From positions 1,984,001-2,048,000 of the forward strand of contig NZ_AUKG01000001.1 in assembly GCF_000424625.1 (NCBI RefSeq): 64,000 nucleotides of DNA. The letters run 5' to 3'. The stretch's first letter is position 1; each line of letters begins with the position of its first letter. Below are positions 33,805-42,831 of the stretch, piece by piece. The translations under genes were made by a program, and so were the position numbers. This DNA comes from Conexibacter woesei Iso977N. Its GTDB lineage: Bacteria; Actinomycetota; Thermoleophilia; Solirubrobacterales; Solirubrobacteraceae. The notes beneath the pieces are model-generated. The model was not told the DNA's origin. It was given only the letters and a program-made list of their open reading frames with translations, and ran no database searches.

Positions 33805-34992
33805 CTACTGCGAGGCGCGCGGCGCGCTGTCGTGGGTCCACGTGAAGCCGCCGGACGGACTCGCCGCAAGGCCCGCGAGGCTGCCGGCCGGGCCGCTGTC
33901 GAGGACCGTGGCGCTCCTGGAGCCGGGGGCGGGCGGTGTCGCGATGCGCAGCGCGCCCTGCTCGTCGGCCCCCAGCCAGGCCGGCACGCCGGTCGTGCTC
34001 ACGGCCACCGACCGCACGTCGACGCAGCTGTGGTTGTCGCTGAGCGCCGGCTGGAGCTTCCGGCCGGTGCGGGCGTCGATGACCAGGACGCTTGCCTGCG
34101 TCGTGTCGTTCGGGCACTGCTGGTACTTGTTGTTCGCGGCCTCGGGCAGCGCGACGAACGGCCCTTGGGTGGCAATGCGATCCTCCAGGAGGATCAAGGG
34201 GTCGGACGTGAACGCGATGCCGTCGCGACCGGTCTCCTTCGAGCACACGCGGTAGGCCTTGATGTCGCCGTCGGTGCCGAAGCCGTAGTCGGCGACGGTC
34301 ACCCGCAGCTCCGGCGTGTCGCGCACGACCGTGGCGTACCGCGACCGGATCGGGCAGCCGCCGGCGTCGCGCGGGACGGGCCGGACGTCGTAGGAGCCGG
34401 CGCCGCTCTCCGCGAGCCAGACCAGCGTGCGGCCGTCCTCGACCTGCTCGTCGTCAACGGCCGGTGCGAGCGTGCGTGCGGCGTGACCGGGCCGCGCGAG
34501 AACGAGCGCGGGCTGATCGGGACCGGTCACCTCGTAGGCGAGCGCGCCGCCGGGCAGCGCGAGCACCCCCAACTGGTCGGAGGAGAGGAACGGGTCGGGA
34601 TGGGGCTGCGGCCCGATGCGGCGGTGCGCCTGGCGCGTCGCGTGGCGGACGTCGGCACTGCGCAGGTCCTGGCGGGGATGCTGGGCTGAGCCGACCAGCT
34701 CGCTCCAGATCACCTTCGTGCCCTGCACGGCCGGGGAGCCGAGGAGCGGGAGGTGCCGGCCGGAGTCGCCGACGAAGCCGCGGCGCAGCGTGACGCGGCG
34801 CCCGCGGGCGCGGTCGCAGGCGACGATCGCGGCGCGGCCCACGGCGGTGCTCGTCCGGGTCGCGACGACGCGCGGCGCGGCCGCGGTGCGGTGGCACGGC
34901 GACGGGCCCTGCGCGGCGCCTGCGGGGGCGGCGAGGGTGAGGGCGGTGGCCGTGGCGGCGAGGGCGAGCGACAGGCGGTGCATCGGTCGCAT
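33805..34992 (-). CDS. Exported protein, function unknown
   Basis: A 395-residue protein with a signal peptide (about 6-26, ending near AGAAQG). The mature part is a beta-rich, probable propeller-like fold with several cysteines. The ATG at 34992 is chosen; ATG 34983 is possible. I see no enzyme motif. It may be the second gene after the DUF4352 lipoprotein gene, with a 41-base gap. Confidence 0.65.
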   Translation of the reverse strand: MRPMHRLSLALAATATALTLAAPAGAAQGPSPCHRTAAAPRVVATRTSTAVGRAAIVACDRARGRRVTLRRGFVGDSGRHLPLLGSPAVQGTKVIWSELVGSAQHPRQDLRSADVRHATRQAHRRIGPQPHPDPFLSSDQLGVLALPGGALAYEVTGPDQPALVLARPGHAARTLAPAVDDEQVEDGRTLVWLAESGAGSYDVRPVPRDAGGCPIRSRYATVVRDTPELRVTVADYGFGTDGDIKAYRVCSKETGRDGIAFTSDPLILLEDRIATQGPFVALPEAANNKYQQCPNDTTQASVLVIDARTGRKLQPALSDNHSCVDVRSVAVSTTGVPAWLGADEQGALRIATPPAPGSRSATVLDSGPAGSLAGLAASPSGGFTWTHDSAPRASQ

Positions 34993-35033
34993 CAACGCGC
35001 TTCAGCGGTGGAGGTTCCGCAGATCCTCGAAGC

Positions 35034-35741
35034 CTAGTTGTAGAGGCGGATCGCGCCGAGCGGTGGGTTCTCGTCGGCGCCGCGGCCGAAGTCGGCGAAG
35101 AGGATCACGCCGTGGTCCTTGATCGCGGCGACACGGGCCTCGGGGACGTCGAAGACGAGGTCGCCGGTCTGGGCCTCGTCGGGCTGGATCGTCTTCATCT
35201 GGAACATGAACGACGCGTCGTCGGCCTCCGTCGCGGCGTGGGTGTCCTGCGTGTACTGCCTGTTGTCGACCACCAACGTCGCCGTCTCGTCGCCCGCGCC
35301 CCGGAACTCCTGGGGCGAGTTGGTGCGGTTGGTCACCGCGACCGAGACGATCACGAACGCGCCGGTGGCCGTCGCGTGCACGCCGTCGGAGGACGCCGTG
35401 CCGGCGGCGACGCGCAGTCTCTTGTAGCGGACCTTCAGCGTCTTGAGGACGAGCGGGTGCGCGCGGCCGGTCACCGTCAGACGGACGTCGCCCTTGACGC
35501 AGGTGCCCTGGAGCGTGTCGGTGACCTTCTGGCTGCAGACCGGCGGCTTGCCGCTCGCCGTGGTGGTCCTGGTGGCCGTCGTCGTGGCCGTCGTGCTGGG
35601 GGCGGTCGCCGTGGCCGGCGTGGTCGACGCGGCGGCCGCGATGGTGGTCGTCTTGACGACCGTCACGGTCCTGCCCGACCCGCCGCACGCCGCCAGCCCA
35701 CAGCACGCCAGCGCAGTCCCCGCCCAAAGCACCATCTTCAT
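35034..35741 (-). CDS. DUF4352-type lipoprotein
   Basis: A 235-residue protein with a lipobox (LAACG, C19) after a short hydrophobic signal, so it should be lipid-anchored outside the cell. A Thr/Ala-rich linker (about 25-65) precedes a DUF4352-like immunoglobulin-fold domain (about 85-230: VIVSVAVTNRTNSPQEF, LVVDNRQY). Function unknown; such domains occur in exported binding proteins. The -10 box 8 bases upstream supports this start. Confidence 0.78.
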   Translation of the reverse strand: MKMVLWAGTALACCGLAACGGSGRTVTVVKTTTIAAAASTTPATATAPSTTATTTATRTTTASGKPPVCSQKVTDTLQGTCVKGDVRLTVTGRAHPLVLKTLKVRYKRLRVAAGTASSDGVHATATGAFVIVSVAVTNRTNSPQEFRGAGDETATLVVDNRQYTQDTHAATEADDASFMFQMKTIQPDEAQTGDLVFDVPEARVAAIKDHGVILFADFGRGADENPPLGAIRLYN

Positions 35742-35749
35742 GAGCGGGG

Positions 35750-35755
35750 ACCCTA
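35750..35755 (-). promoter_or_regulatory. -10 box TAGGGT (minus strand)
   Basis: Ends 8 bases before the ATG at 35741; leaderless start likely. Confidence 0.5.
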
Positions 35756-35774
35756 GCGCTGTTCGCCTCGGCTG

Positions 35775-38543
35775 TCAGCGGTGCCCGCTGATCTCGACCG
35801 TCTGCTGATAGGTGGGGCGGTTGATCCAGGGGATCAGGGGTTGGGTGATGCCGCCCAGTGCGCGGAAGGAGACCTTGTCGAAGCACATCTGGTCGCCGTC
35901 CTCCCTGGCCCTCTGGCAGGTCGCGTCGCCGCCGTAGAGCTGCGATGCGGGCACGGCCAGCGCCGCCTTCAGCGACTGGCGCAGCGCGGTTCGGCAGGCG
36001 GTCAGCGAGCCCTTGCCGCAGAACGTGCGGGCGTAGGGCTGCTGGACCCTCTGGCCGAGCACGTCCATCAGGTCCTTCTTGGCGTAGCCGTACCAGCCCT
36101 CCTGGTAGGCGGACCCGAGGTGGTCGCCGTCGTTGTTGGGGCTGTTGTCCTGCTGATGGGGCAGCGTGGAGAAGACCTCCGGGCCGAGCGTCGGCTCGAA
36201 CTCCGCCTTCATCCACAGCGGCCACCAGGCGTCCATGATCCGGACCGCGTCGGCGTCGTCGTAGACCCCGTTGTTGTCCTTGTCGCGCCGCTGGGTCCCG
36301 TGCCTGACCCACGCCCTCAGCGTCTGCACGGCCGACCTCAGCGCCGGGTCGCTCGGGCTCCCGATCACCCTCAGCGCCAGCGGCAGGTCCTCCTGTCCGC
36401 GCAGGTCGGTCGTCCCGGCCTCCTCCATCGCGTCGACCAGGCCCGGGAGGTCCAGTTTCCTCCCCCCGGAAAGTCGTGTGTCTACCTGCTTGTCGAGCAT
36501 CTGCGAGCGGAACACCGAGCTGAACAGGTTGGAGTCCGCACCGCTGAACCCAGGCGCCTGCTTGTTGTTCCAGGACGTGATGTAGGCCTGGTTGACGACC
36601 TGCGGATGCTGGGCCGGCGGCGTGTAGTCCGCCACGTTGGTGTCGGGATCCCAGCCCTGCCAGGTGTTGTCGGCGCTCATCGGCAGCTGGCCGGTCGTGC
36701 CCCTGGCCCGGACCGGGTTGTTGCCCGAGTTGTAGTAGGCGATGTCCCTGTCGTTGGTGTAGAGCCAGTTGAACGTGTAGCCGATCTTGGCCGCCGACTT
36801 CATGAAGTCCTTGGGTGTCTTCATCTTGTTGGGGTCGTTGAAGTCGCTGAACCCGCGGGCGCTGTCGACCTCGTGCATGTAGGTGCTGCGCAGGGACGTG
36901 AACAACACGGGCCTGCCGCCGACCGTTCCGCGCGCCCGGACGATCCCGAGCTTCGTACGCAGCACCTGCAGCGTCTCGGAGCCCGGCGCGGTCTGGTCGG
37001 CGAGGTTCGGCAGCCACGTGTTCCTGCGCTGCAGGACCTCGACCGGGAGGCACTGCCCGCGGAACAGGTAGTGGCTGTCGTCCTGGCAGGTCGGGATCGC
37101 GAACGTGTCGATGATGTCCTGGCCCGCCGAGGTCGCCGACCACGCGTAGTCGTTGCCGTGGCCGAGCTCGACGAACATGTTGACGCCCGCGAACGCGGCG
37201 CCGCGCGCGTCGATCGTCGGCGCGTGGATGTCCTCCTCCATCAGGATCTGCGGGGAGAAGTAGCCGACCTGCGGGCCGAAGACCGCCAGCGGGTGGCCGG
37301 ACTTCGAGTCCCTGGCCGAGACCAGCAGCGCGTTGGAGTTCGCCCTTGGCAGGCTGATCAGGCCGCCGAGGCCGGACGCGCCCGGCAGCGGCAGCGACGG
37401 CAGACCGGGGACGCTCGGGACGCCGGGCAGCGTCACGCTCGGCGTCGTGCTGCTCGCCGCCCCGGGGCTCGGCGCGGCATCGCTCGCGCTGCCGGCGACC
37501 ACGATCGGCTCGTCCCTCAGCGAGCCCTCGTCCGGGAGCACCTCGGCGCCCCTGGCCGGGTCCCTCACCGGCTGCTGGTAGTCGAACGTCCTGCCCTTGA
37601 CCGTCGTCGGCGCGTCCGGGTCGTCGAAGGCGCTGAGCTGAGACCAGAGCGTCCGCCCGTCGGCGCTGCCGAAGCGGTCCTGCAGGCGCTGCAGGAACTG
37701 CGCCTCGGCCAGCTCCTGGCCGCCGCCCTTGCCGAAGATCGCGCCGACCAGCGACGCGGTCGCGATGACGTCGGTGCCCTGCCAGTCGTCGGGGCCGAGC
37801 GGGTGGTTGGTCGCCGCGTACTCGCCGGGCATCATGGTGGGGTTGGTCCGCGCCGCCGAGATGTAGGCGTTGATCCCCGCGACGTAGTCCTTCAGGTCGT
37901 TCTGGAGCTGCGTGCCGTCGGCGCCGTAGAGCACGGGGAACTGGTCGATCTGATGTTGGAGGTCCTGCTCGGTGTAGGGCGCGAGCGACCACTGCTCCTC
38001 GTCCATCGCGCGGTTGCCGGGCGCGCCGCCGGCGAACGAGGACAGCTCGGCGCGGCCGAGGTGGCGCAGCACGTCCATGAAGAACAGGCGGTCGGTCGCC
38101 GCCGCGTAGCCCGCGCCGAACATCGCGCCGCCGCGCGTCGTCGCGTAGATGTGGGGGACGGCGAACTGCTTGTCGCGCGCGATCGTCACGTCGCTGCGCG
38201 GGGACACGGTCGACGCGACGTCGTTGGGCCGCACGCCGAACGTCGAGTCCTTGAAGTAGTTGGACAGCTGCGACGCCCTCAGGCCAGGCGTCGCGCGGAC
38301 GAGGTCGGCGTACATGCCGAGCTGGTCGTCGTTGTGCGCGGGCCGCTGCCCGGTCGTCAGGAACGTGCCGAGCTGGACGAGGTTCGCGAGGCCGTTGGTC
38401 CCGGGCGGCAGGATGTCGTGGAAGCCGCCGCCGCTGTCGTCGCCGGTGCCGGCGGGCGGGATCGGGACGTCGGCGCGCGCGGCTGCGGCAGGCGCCAGCA
38501 GCGCGAGGGCCGCGACCAGCGCGGCGACCCGGGAACCTCTCAT
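35775..38543 (-). CDS. Penicillin-acylase-family (S45) hydrolase, exported
   Basis: A 922-residue protein with a signal peptide (about 1-25). It is an Ntn-hydrolase precursor: the alpha part (about 26-402) has IYATTRGGAMFGAGYAAATD, and the beta part would start at S403 in LPRANSNALLVS, as in penicillin G acylase (Ser-Asn-Ala). A Pro/Gly-rich stretch at about 355-395 is the linker expected to be cut out at maturation. C-terminal blocks (GDHLGSAYQEGWYGY) are also typical. Likely substrates are acyl amides such as beta-lactams or acyl-homoserine lactones; the sequence does not say which. The ATG at 38543 follows GAGGAGG. Confidence 0.88.
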   Translation of the reverse strand: MRGSRVAALVAALALLAPAAAARADVPIPPAGTGDDSGGGFHDILPPGTNGLANLVQLGTFLTTGQRPAHNDDQLGMYADLVRATPGLRASQLSNYFKDSTFGVRPNDVASTVSPRSDVTIARDKQFAVPHIYATTRGGAMFGAGYAAATDRLFFMDVLRHLGRAELSSFAGGAPGNRAMDEEQWSLAPYTEQDLQHQIDQFPVLYGADGTQLQNDLKDYVAGINAYISAARTNPTMMPGEYAATNHPLGPDDWQGTDVIATASLVGAIFGKGGGQELAEAQFLQRLQDRFGSADGRTLWSQLSAFDDPDAPTTVKGRTFDYQQPVRDPARGAEVLPDEGSLRDEPIVVAGSASDAAPSPGAASSTTPSVTLPGVPSVPGLPSLPLPGASGLGGLISLPRANSNALLVSARDSKSGHPLAVFGPQVGYFSPQILMEEDIHAPTIDARGAAFAGVNMFVELGHGNDYAWSATSAGQDIIDTFAIPTCQDDSHYLFRGQCLPVEVLQRRNTWLPNLADQTAPGSETLQVLRTKLGIVRARGTVGGRPVLFTSLRSTYMHEVDSARGFSDFNDPNKMKTPKDFMKSAAKIGYTFNWLYTNDRDIAYYNSGNNPVRARGTTGQLPMSADNTWQGWDPDTNVADYTPPAQHPQVVNQAYITSWNNKQAPGFSGADSNLFSSVFRSQMLDKQVDTRLSGGRKLDLPGLVDAMEEAGTTDLRGQEDLPLALRVIGSPSDPALRSAVQTLRAWVRHGTQRRDKDNNGVYDDADAVRIMDAWWPLWMKAEFEPTLGPEVFSTLPHQQDNSPNNDGDHLGSAYQEGWYGYAKKDLMDVLGQRVQQPYARTFCGKGSLTACRTALRQSLKAALAVPASQLYGGDATCQRAREDGDQMCFDKVSFRALGGITQPLIPWINRPTYQQTVEISGHR

Positions 38544-38600
38544 AGGACTTGGACCTCCTCGGCGGCCGACCCACCCGAGGCGCTGGAACCTAGAGGTTCC

Positions 38601-39230
38601 TCACTGCTCGTGCGCCGGTACGCCACGCAGGCGGCGCCCCAGGTACGGCGCCGCGCGGCCGGAGACGGCGAGCAGGAGCAGCAGGAACGGCGCGTTGCCC
38701 TCCAGCGCGTAGGCGGCCGGGATGCAGAGCGCGAAGACCGCGCCGTCGGCGAGCAGGCGGGCGCGCTCGCCGTCGATGACCGGCGTCCTCGGAACGGCGG
38801 CCATGACGCTCAGCAGCGCGCCGCCGGCGGCGAGGTTGAACGCGGCGTAGAAGGCCAGCGAGGAGGGCTCGCCGCCGTAGTTGGCCAGGACCGAGGCCGG
38901 GAACGGCACGGCGGCGACGAGCAACAGCACCCAGAACGTCCGCCTCGTGATCGCGCTCGTGAGCGTGGTGACGTGGCGCAGCGCGCGGCGGTGCGAGACC
39001 CAGTAGTTGGCGACGACGAAGAACGACACGACGAACGCGAGGTAGCTGCGCCACTGGTCCCCGAGCGCGTGGCGCAGGTCGGAGTCGCTGACGTGCCTGC
39101 CGAGGTCCGGGAGGTGCAGCTCCAGCGCCAGCAGCGTCATCGCGATCGCGAAGATGCCGTCGGAGAGCGCGAGGAGGCGGCCGAAGGAGTTGTCCTCCGC
39201 GGTGCTCTCCTCGTCGCGCTCGCCCGTCAC
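38601..39230 (-). CDS. TMEM175-family potassium channel-like protein (DUF1211)
   Basis: A 209-residue protein with six hydrophobic segments. The first helix carries LALSDGIFAIAMTLLALEL, the TMEM175/DUF1211 signature (F-S-D-G-x-F-A-I-A-x-T-L), and VANYWVSHRR follows. Bacterial homologues form tetrameric K+ channels. The first signature residue is Leu instead of Phe. GTG 39230 lies 7 bases after a TAGCTT box, which chooses it over the longer frame. Confidence 0.88.
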   Translation of the reverse strand: MTGERDEESTAEDNSFGRLLALSDGIFAIAMTLLALELHLPDLGRHVSDSDLRHALGDQWRSYLAFVVSFFVVANYWVSHRRALRHVTTLTSAITRRTFWVLLLVAAVPFPASVLANYGGEPSSLAFYAAFNLAAGGALLSVMAAVPRTPVIDGERARLLADGAVFALCIPAAYALEGNAPFLLLLLAVSGRAAPYLGRRLRGVPAHEQ

Positions 39231-39237
39231 GCCCGGC

Positions 39238-39243
39238 AAGCTA
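39238..39243 (-). promoter_or_regulatory. -10 box TAGCTT (minus strand)
   Basis: Ends 7 bases before the GTG at 39230 and supports that start. Confidence 0.5.
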
Positions 39244-39261
39244 CCGGTGGGTGCGGACCGG

Positions 39262-40356
39262 TTACGCGAGCTGGGCGACGGTCTCGTGGAACGCCTGGTG
39301 CACGGCGGCGCGGCGGGTCTCGTCCAGGGACGTGGGCCACGTCGACTGCACGGCGAGCACGGTCCTGGTGGGGTGGTCGACCATGCAGAACTGGCCGTGG
39401 ATGCCGACGGCGACCAGGACGTCGCCGCCCGCGGGGACCCACCACTGGTTGCGGTAGTGGCCGCCGGGCTGGGCGTCGGCGTGCTCGCTCTGGGCGAAGG
39501 CCGCGGCGGAGTCGGGGGCACCGGCGCGGGTGTCGGTGAGCCACTCCGGTGGGACGATCCCGGCGCCGCCGTCGGCGACGAGCCGGCCGAAGCGCGCGAG
39601 GTCGCGGAGGCTGACGCAGATCCCGCCGTCGGCGACCGCGAAGCCGGCGCCGTCGACCGTGACCTGGGCGTCGGTCTCGGCGCCCATCGGGCCCCAGAGG
39701 TGGGTGCCGATCAGCTCGGCCAGCGGCGCGCCGGCGGCGCGGTGCAGGACCAGGCCGAGGACGTCGGTGAGGATCGAGCGGTACTCGAAGCGGCCGTGGT
39801 GCTCGCGGTGGTTGCTCAGGGTCCGCAGGTAGGCGATCGCGTCGGCGGCGGGCGGGGTGCCGGGCGCCCAGCGGAACTGGGCCTCGGAGGCGCGGATGTC
39901 GCTCTGGGGGTCGTCGTAGGTCTCGTCGAAGCGGGTGCCCGCGCGCATGTCGAGGAGGTCGCGGACGGTCGCGCCGTCGAACGAGGAGCCGGCCAGCTCG
40001 GGGACGATCGCGGTGACGAGGTCGTCCGGCGCGAGCTTCCCGTTGTTGATGATGATGCCCGCGAGCGTGCCGGTGATCGACTTCGAGACCGACTGCATCA
40101 GGTGGACGTCGTCGGGGCGCATGCCGCGCGCGTAGCGCTCCAGGACGACGTGGCCGTCGTGGAGGACGAGGACGCCGTCGGTCGTCGGATCCTCCAGGAT
40201 GCGCTCGGCGGCGAGGCCGTCACGGAGGCGCTCCGGGAGTGGGCTCGGTGCCGCGGCGGAGGCGATCCGGGCGGTGGGGATGAGCTCGCGGATGTGGCGG
40301 TAGCCCCACCAGGTGTTGTTGGGGTCCTGCCAGTTGTTGATGGTGATGGTGGTCAT
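39262..40356 (-). CDS. Beta-lactamase-family serine hydrolase
   Basis: A 364-residue protein with the class C beta-lactamase/DD-peptidase fold. The catalytic S-x-x-K is S-V-S-K in HLMQSVSKSITGTLAG, and a Tyr motif occurs at about 190-200 (HGRFEYRSILTDVLGLVL). The final H-x-G-like segment is VGIHGQFCMVDH. There is no signal peptide, so it is probably cytosolic, as for EstB-like or 6-aminohexanoate-dimer hydrolase types. The ATG overlaps the stop of the ureohydrolase gene (ATGA), which puts it in the same operon and perhaps the same pathway. Confidence 0.85.
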   Translation of the reverse strand: MTTITINNWQDPNNTWWGYRHIRELIPTARIASAAAPSPLPERLRDGLAAERILEDPTTDGVLVLHDGHVVLERYARGMRPDDVHLMQSVSKSITGTLAGIIINNGKLAPDDLVTAIVPELAGSSFDGATVRDLLDMRAGTRFDETYDDPQSDIRASEAQFRWAPGTPPAADAIAYLRTLSNHREHHGRFEYRSILTDVLGLVLHRAAGAPLAELIGTHLWGPMGAETDAQVTVDGAGFAVADGGICVSLRDLARFGRLVADGGAGIVPPEWLTDTRAGAPDSAAAFAQSEHADAQPGGHYRNQWWVPAGGDVLVAVGIHGQFCMVDHPTRTVLAVQSTWPTSLDETRRAAVHQAFHETVAQLA

Positions 40357-41312
40357 GGTGAGGGGGTCGTGGCGAGGGCGCGGAGGGAGAGCAGCTCGAA
40401 GGCGATGTTGGCGGCGAGGACCGCGGTGATCTGGCCGGGGCCGTCGTAGATGGGCGAGACCTCCACGATGTCGAACCCGGTGAAGGACATGCCGGCCAAC
40501 GATCGCAGGAAGGCTTGTGCCTCGTGGGGGAGGAGGCCCGCGATCTCGGGGGTGCCGGTGCCGGGCGCGAAGGCGGGGTCGATGACGTCGATGTCGAACG
40601 ACAGGAACGCGGGGGCGTCGCCGACACGCTGCCTGACGCGCTCTGCGTATTGGGCCGGCGGCGTGGCGCGCAGCTCGTCGCAGGGGATGATGTCGAAGCC
40701 CATCGCGCGTGGCTCGTCGAGGTCCTTCGCGCTGTACAGGCCGCCGCGCATCCCGGCGAGGACCGACTTGTAGGGATCGATCAGCCCCTCTTCGAGCGCG
40801 CGGCGGAACGGGGTGCCGTGGAAGTAGCGCTCGCCGTAGTAGTGCTCCCAGGTGTCGGCGTGGGCGTCGAGGAGGACGACCGCCAGCGGGCCGTGGACGG
40901 CGGCGTGGGCGCGCAGCTCGCCGAGGACGATCGAGTGGTCGCCGCCGAGGACGATCGGCGTGACGCCCGCGTGGGTCGTCCAGGCGAGCCCTTCGGCGAT
41001 CTGCGCCGCGGTGCGCTCGGCGTTGCCGGGGGTGATGTGGAGGTCGCCGCCGTCGACGATGCTCAGGCGCTCGAAGACGTCGACCTGGAGCGCAGGGTTG
41101 TACGGCCGCAACGCGATCGACTGCGCGCGGATCGCCTCCGGCCCGAACCGGGCGCCCGGCCGGTTGCTCGTGGCGGTGTCGAACGGGACGCCGATCGCGG
41201 CGACGTCGACCCCGTCGGGGTCGTCCTGGACGAGCGGGCAGCGCGCGAACGTGCGCACGCCGGTGTAGCGCGGAGCGAGCGACGCGTCCGCCGGACCGTA
41301 GTGAGGCATCAC
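40353..41312 (-). CDS. Ureohydrolase (agmatinase/guanidinobutyrase type)
   Basis: A 319-residue manganese enzyme of the arginase family. Metal ligands are in order: GGDHS (123-127), DAHADTW (149-155) and SFDIDVIDP (D240, D242). RFGPEAIR and GTGTPE are also family blocks. It should release urea from a guanidino compound such as agmatine or guanidinobutyrate; which one is not decidable. The start is GTG 41312, 7 bases after GAGGAG, with an ATG as the next codon. The divergent PucR-type regulator is its likely controller. Confidence 0.88.
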   Translation of the reverse strand: MMPHYGPADASLAPRYTGVRTFARCPLVQDDPDGVDVAAIGVPFDTATSNRPGARFGPEAIRAQSIALRPYNPALQVDVFERLSIVDGGDLHITPGNAERTAAQIAEGLAWTTHAGVTPIVLGGDHSIVLGELRAHAAVHGPLAVVLLDAHADTWEHYYGERYFHGTPFRRALEEGLIDPYKSVLAGMRGGLYSAKDLDEPRAMGFDIIPCDELRATPPAQYAERVRQRVGDAPAFLSFDIDVIDPAFAPGTGTPEIAGLLPHEAQAFLRSLAGMSFTGFDIVEVSPIYDGPGQITAVLAANIAFELLSLRALATTPSP

Positions 41313-41373
41313 GCCGATGCTCCTCGCGCGCAGCCGCCAACGCTACGGACGATCCTCTGGCAGAGTAGGTCCC

Positions 41374-42831
41374 GTGTTGGAGGATCCACCAACCGTCACG
41401 CTCGCCGCGCTGCTCGCAGACGCCCGCCTCGGCCTGGAGCTGGTCGTGCCGAGCGATGCCGCCGAGTCTCGCGACGCCGCTGCTCCGCCGGCCGCCGACC
41501 CTGCGCGGGCTGCGGTCTCGTGGGTCCATGCGACGGAGCTGGAGGATCCGGCGCCGTGGCTCTCCGGCGGCGAGCTGCTGCTGACGACGGGCGCCTGGGG
41601 CCTCGACCGCGCGGACGCGTTCGCGGCGGCGGTCGCGGACGCCGGGGTGGCGGCGGTCGGCTGGGGGTTCCTGGGCGACGAGCGGGCGGTGCCGGAGGCC
41701 GTCGTCGCGGCGTGCGCGGCGCACGACCTCCCGCTGCTGTTCGTCCCGCGCGAGACGCCGTTCATCGCGATCGAGCGCGCCTTCGCCGACCTCCAGCACG
41801 ACCGCCGCGCGGCCGCGCTGCGCACCTCGATCGACCGCAACGAGCGCCTCGTCGCCGCCCTCTCCGCCGGCCGCCGCGCGAAGGCCCGCCTGCTCACCGA
41901 GCTCGGCCGCGAGCTGGACCGCGAGGTCCGCATCGCCGCGCCCGGAGGCGCGGCGCGCGTCGCCGTCGCCACCGCTGAGGAGCCGCGGCCGGCGCGGTCC
42001 TGGGCGCTGGCCGAGGGGTTCGTGCTGGAGGTGGCGGTCGCGGGGGAGGCGGAGGTGGCGGTGGTCGAGCAGGTGGTGCCGTTCCTGCGGTTCGCGATCG
42101 AGCGGGAGCGGGATGCGGTGCGGGCGGAGCGGCGGTTGGCGGCGGAGCTGGTCGACGTCGCGCTCGCCGGGCAGACCGCGTTCGCGAGCGCGCGGATCAA
42201 GGCGTACGGGTTGGATCCGCGGGCGCCGCTGGTCGGGGTCGTGGTCGAGGGGGCGACGGTGGAGCGGGTCGAGCGGGTGCTGCGCCCTCATGATGGTGTG
42301 GTTGCTCCGCACGACGGCGTGGTCGTCGGGATCGTCCAGGCGCGGGAGGTCGACGGCGCCGCGCTGCATGCGGCGCTCGGCGCGGCGGTCGGGATCGGCG
42401 CGGTCGCGGAGGACGCCGAGCAGCTGCGCGCGTCGCTGATCGGCGCGCGCGAGGCCGCGCAGCTCGCCGCGCGCCTGACCCGTGGCTGGGCACGCGCCGA
42501 CGAGATCGGCTCGCACACGCTGCTGCTCGCGCTCCAGGACGCGACGGTGCTGGAGACCTTCGCCGACAACGTCCTCGGCCCGATCGTCGCCCACGACGAG
42601 CAGCACGGCACCGAGCTGCTCGCGACCCTCGAGGCGTTCCTGGCCTCCGGCGGTCAGTGGCAGGCGACCGCCGACGCGCGCTCGATGCACGTCAACACGC
42701 TGCGCGCCCGGATCGCCCGCTGCGAGCAGCTCTCCGGCCGCCCGATCAAGGACATGGCCAACCGCGTCGACCTCTTCATCGCGCTGCGCGCCCGGCGCGC
42801 TCAGGCCGCGGCGGCGGCTTCGCGCTCGTAG
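41374..42831 (+). CDS. PucR-family transcriptional regulator
   Basis: A 485-residue protein. An N-terminal purine-catabolism-type domain (about 8-130) is followed by a GGDEF-like middle region with little identity. The C-terminal PucR helix-turn-helix lies at about 415-475 (TLEAFLASGGQWQATADA, MHVNTLRARIARCEQLSGR). PucR proteins control nitrogen-source genes such as those for purine or amine use. It diverges from the ureohydrolase/serine hydrolase operon, which is a good candidate target. GTG 41374 fits the GTAGGT-like site before it. Its 3' end overlaps the DUF1152 gene by 31 bases. Confidence 0.87.
   Translation: MLEDPPTVTLAALLADARLGLELVVPSDAAESRDAAAPPAADPARAAVSWVHATELEDPAPWLSGGELLLTTGAWGLDRADAFAAAVADAGVAAVGWGFLGDERAVPEAVVAACAAHDLPLLFVPRETPFIAIERAFADLQHDRRAAALRTSIDRNERLVAALSAGRRAKARLLTELGRELDREVRIAAPGGAARVAVATAEEPRPARSWALAEGFVLEVAVAGEAEVAVVEQVVPFLRFAIERERDAVRAERRLAAELVDVALAGQTAFASARIKAYGLDPRAPLVGVVVEGATVERVERVLRPHDGVVAPHDGVVVGIVQAREVDGAALHAALGAAVGIGAVAEDAEQLRASLIGAREAAQLAARLTRGWARADEIGSHTLLLALQDATVLETFADNVLGPIVAHDEQHGTELLATLEAFLASGGQWQATADARSMHVNTLRARIARCEQLSGRPIKDMANRVDLFIALRARRAQAAAAASRS

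Noticed and set aside
35781-39539. A 1252-codon plus-strand frame
   Set aside because: It lies opposite the penicillin-acylase-type and channel genes, which have clear family motifs; the frame itself has none.
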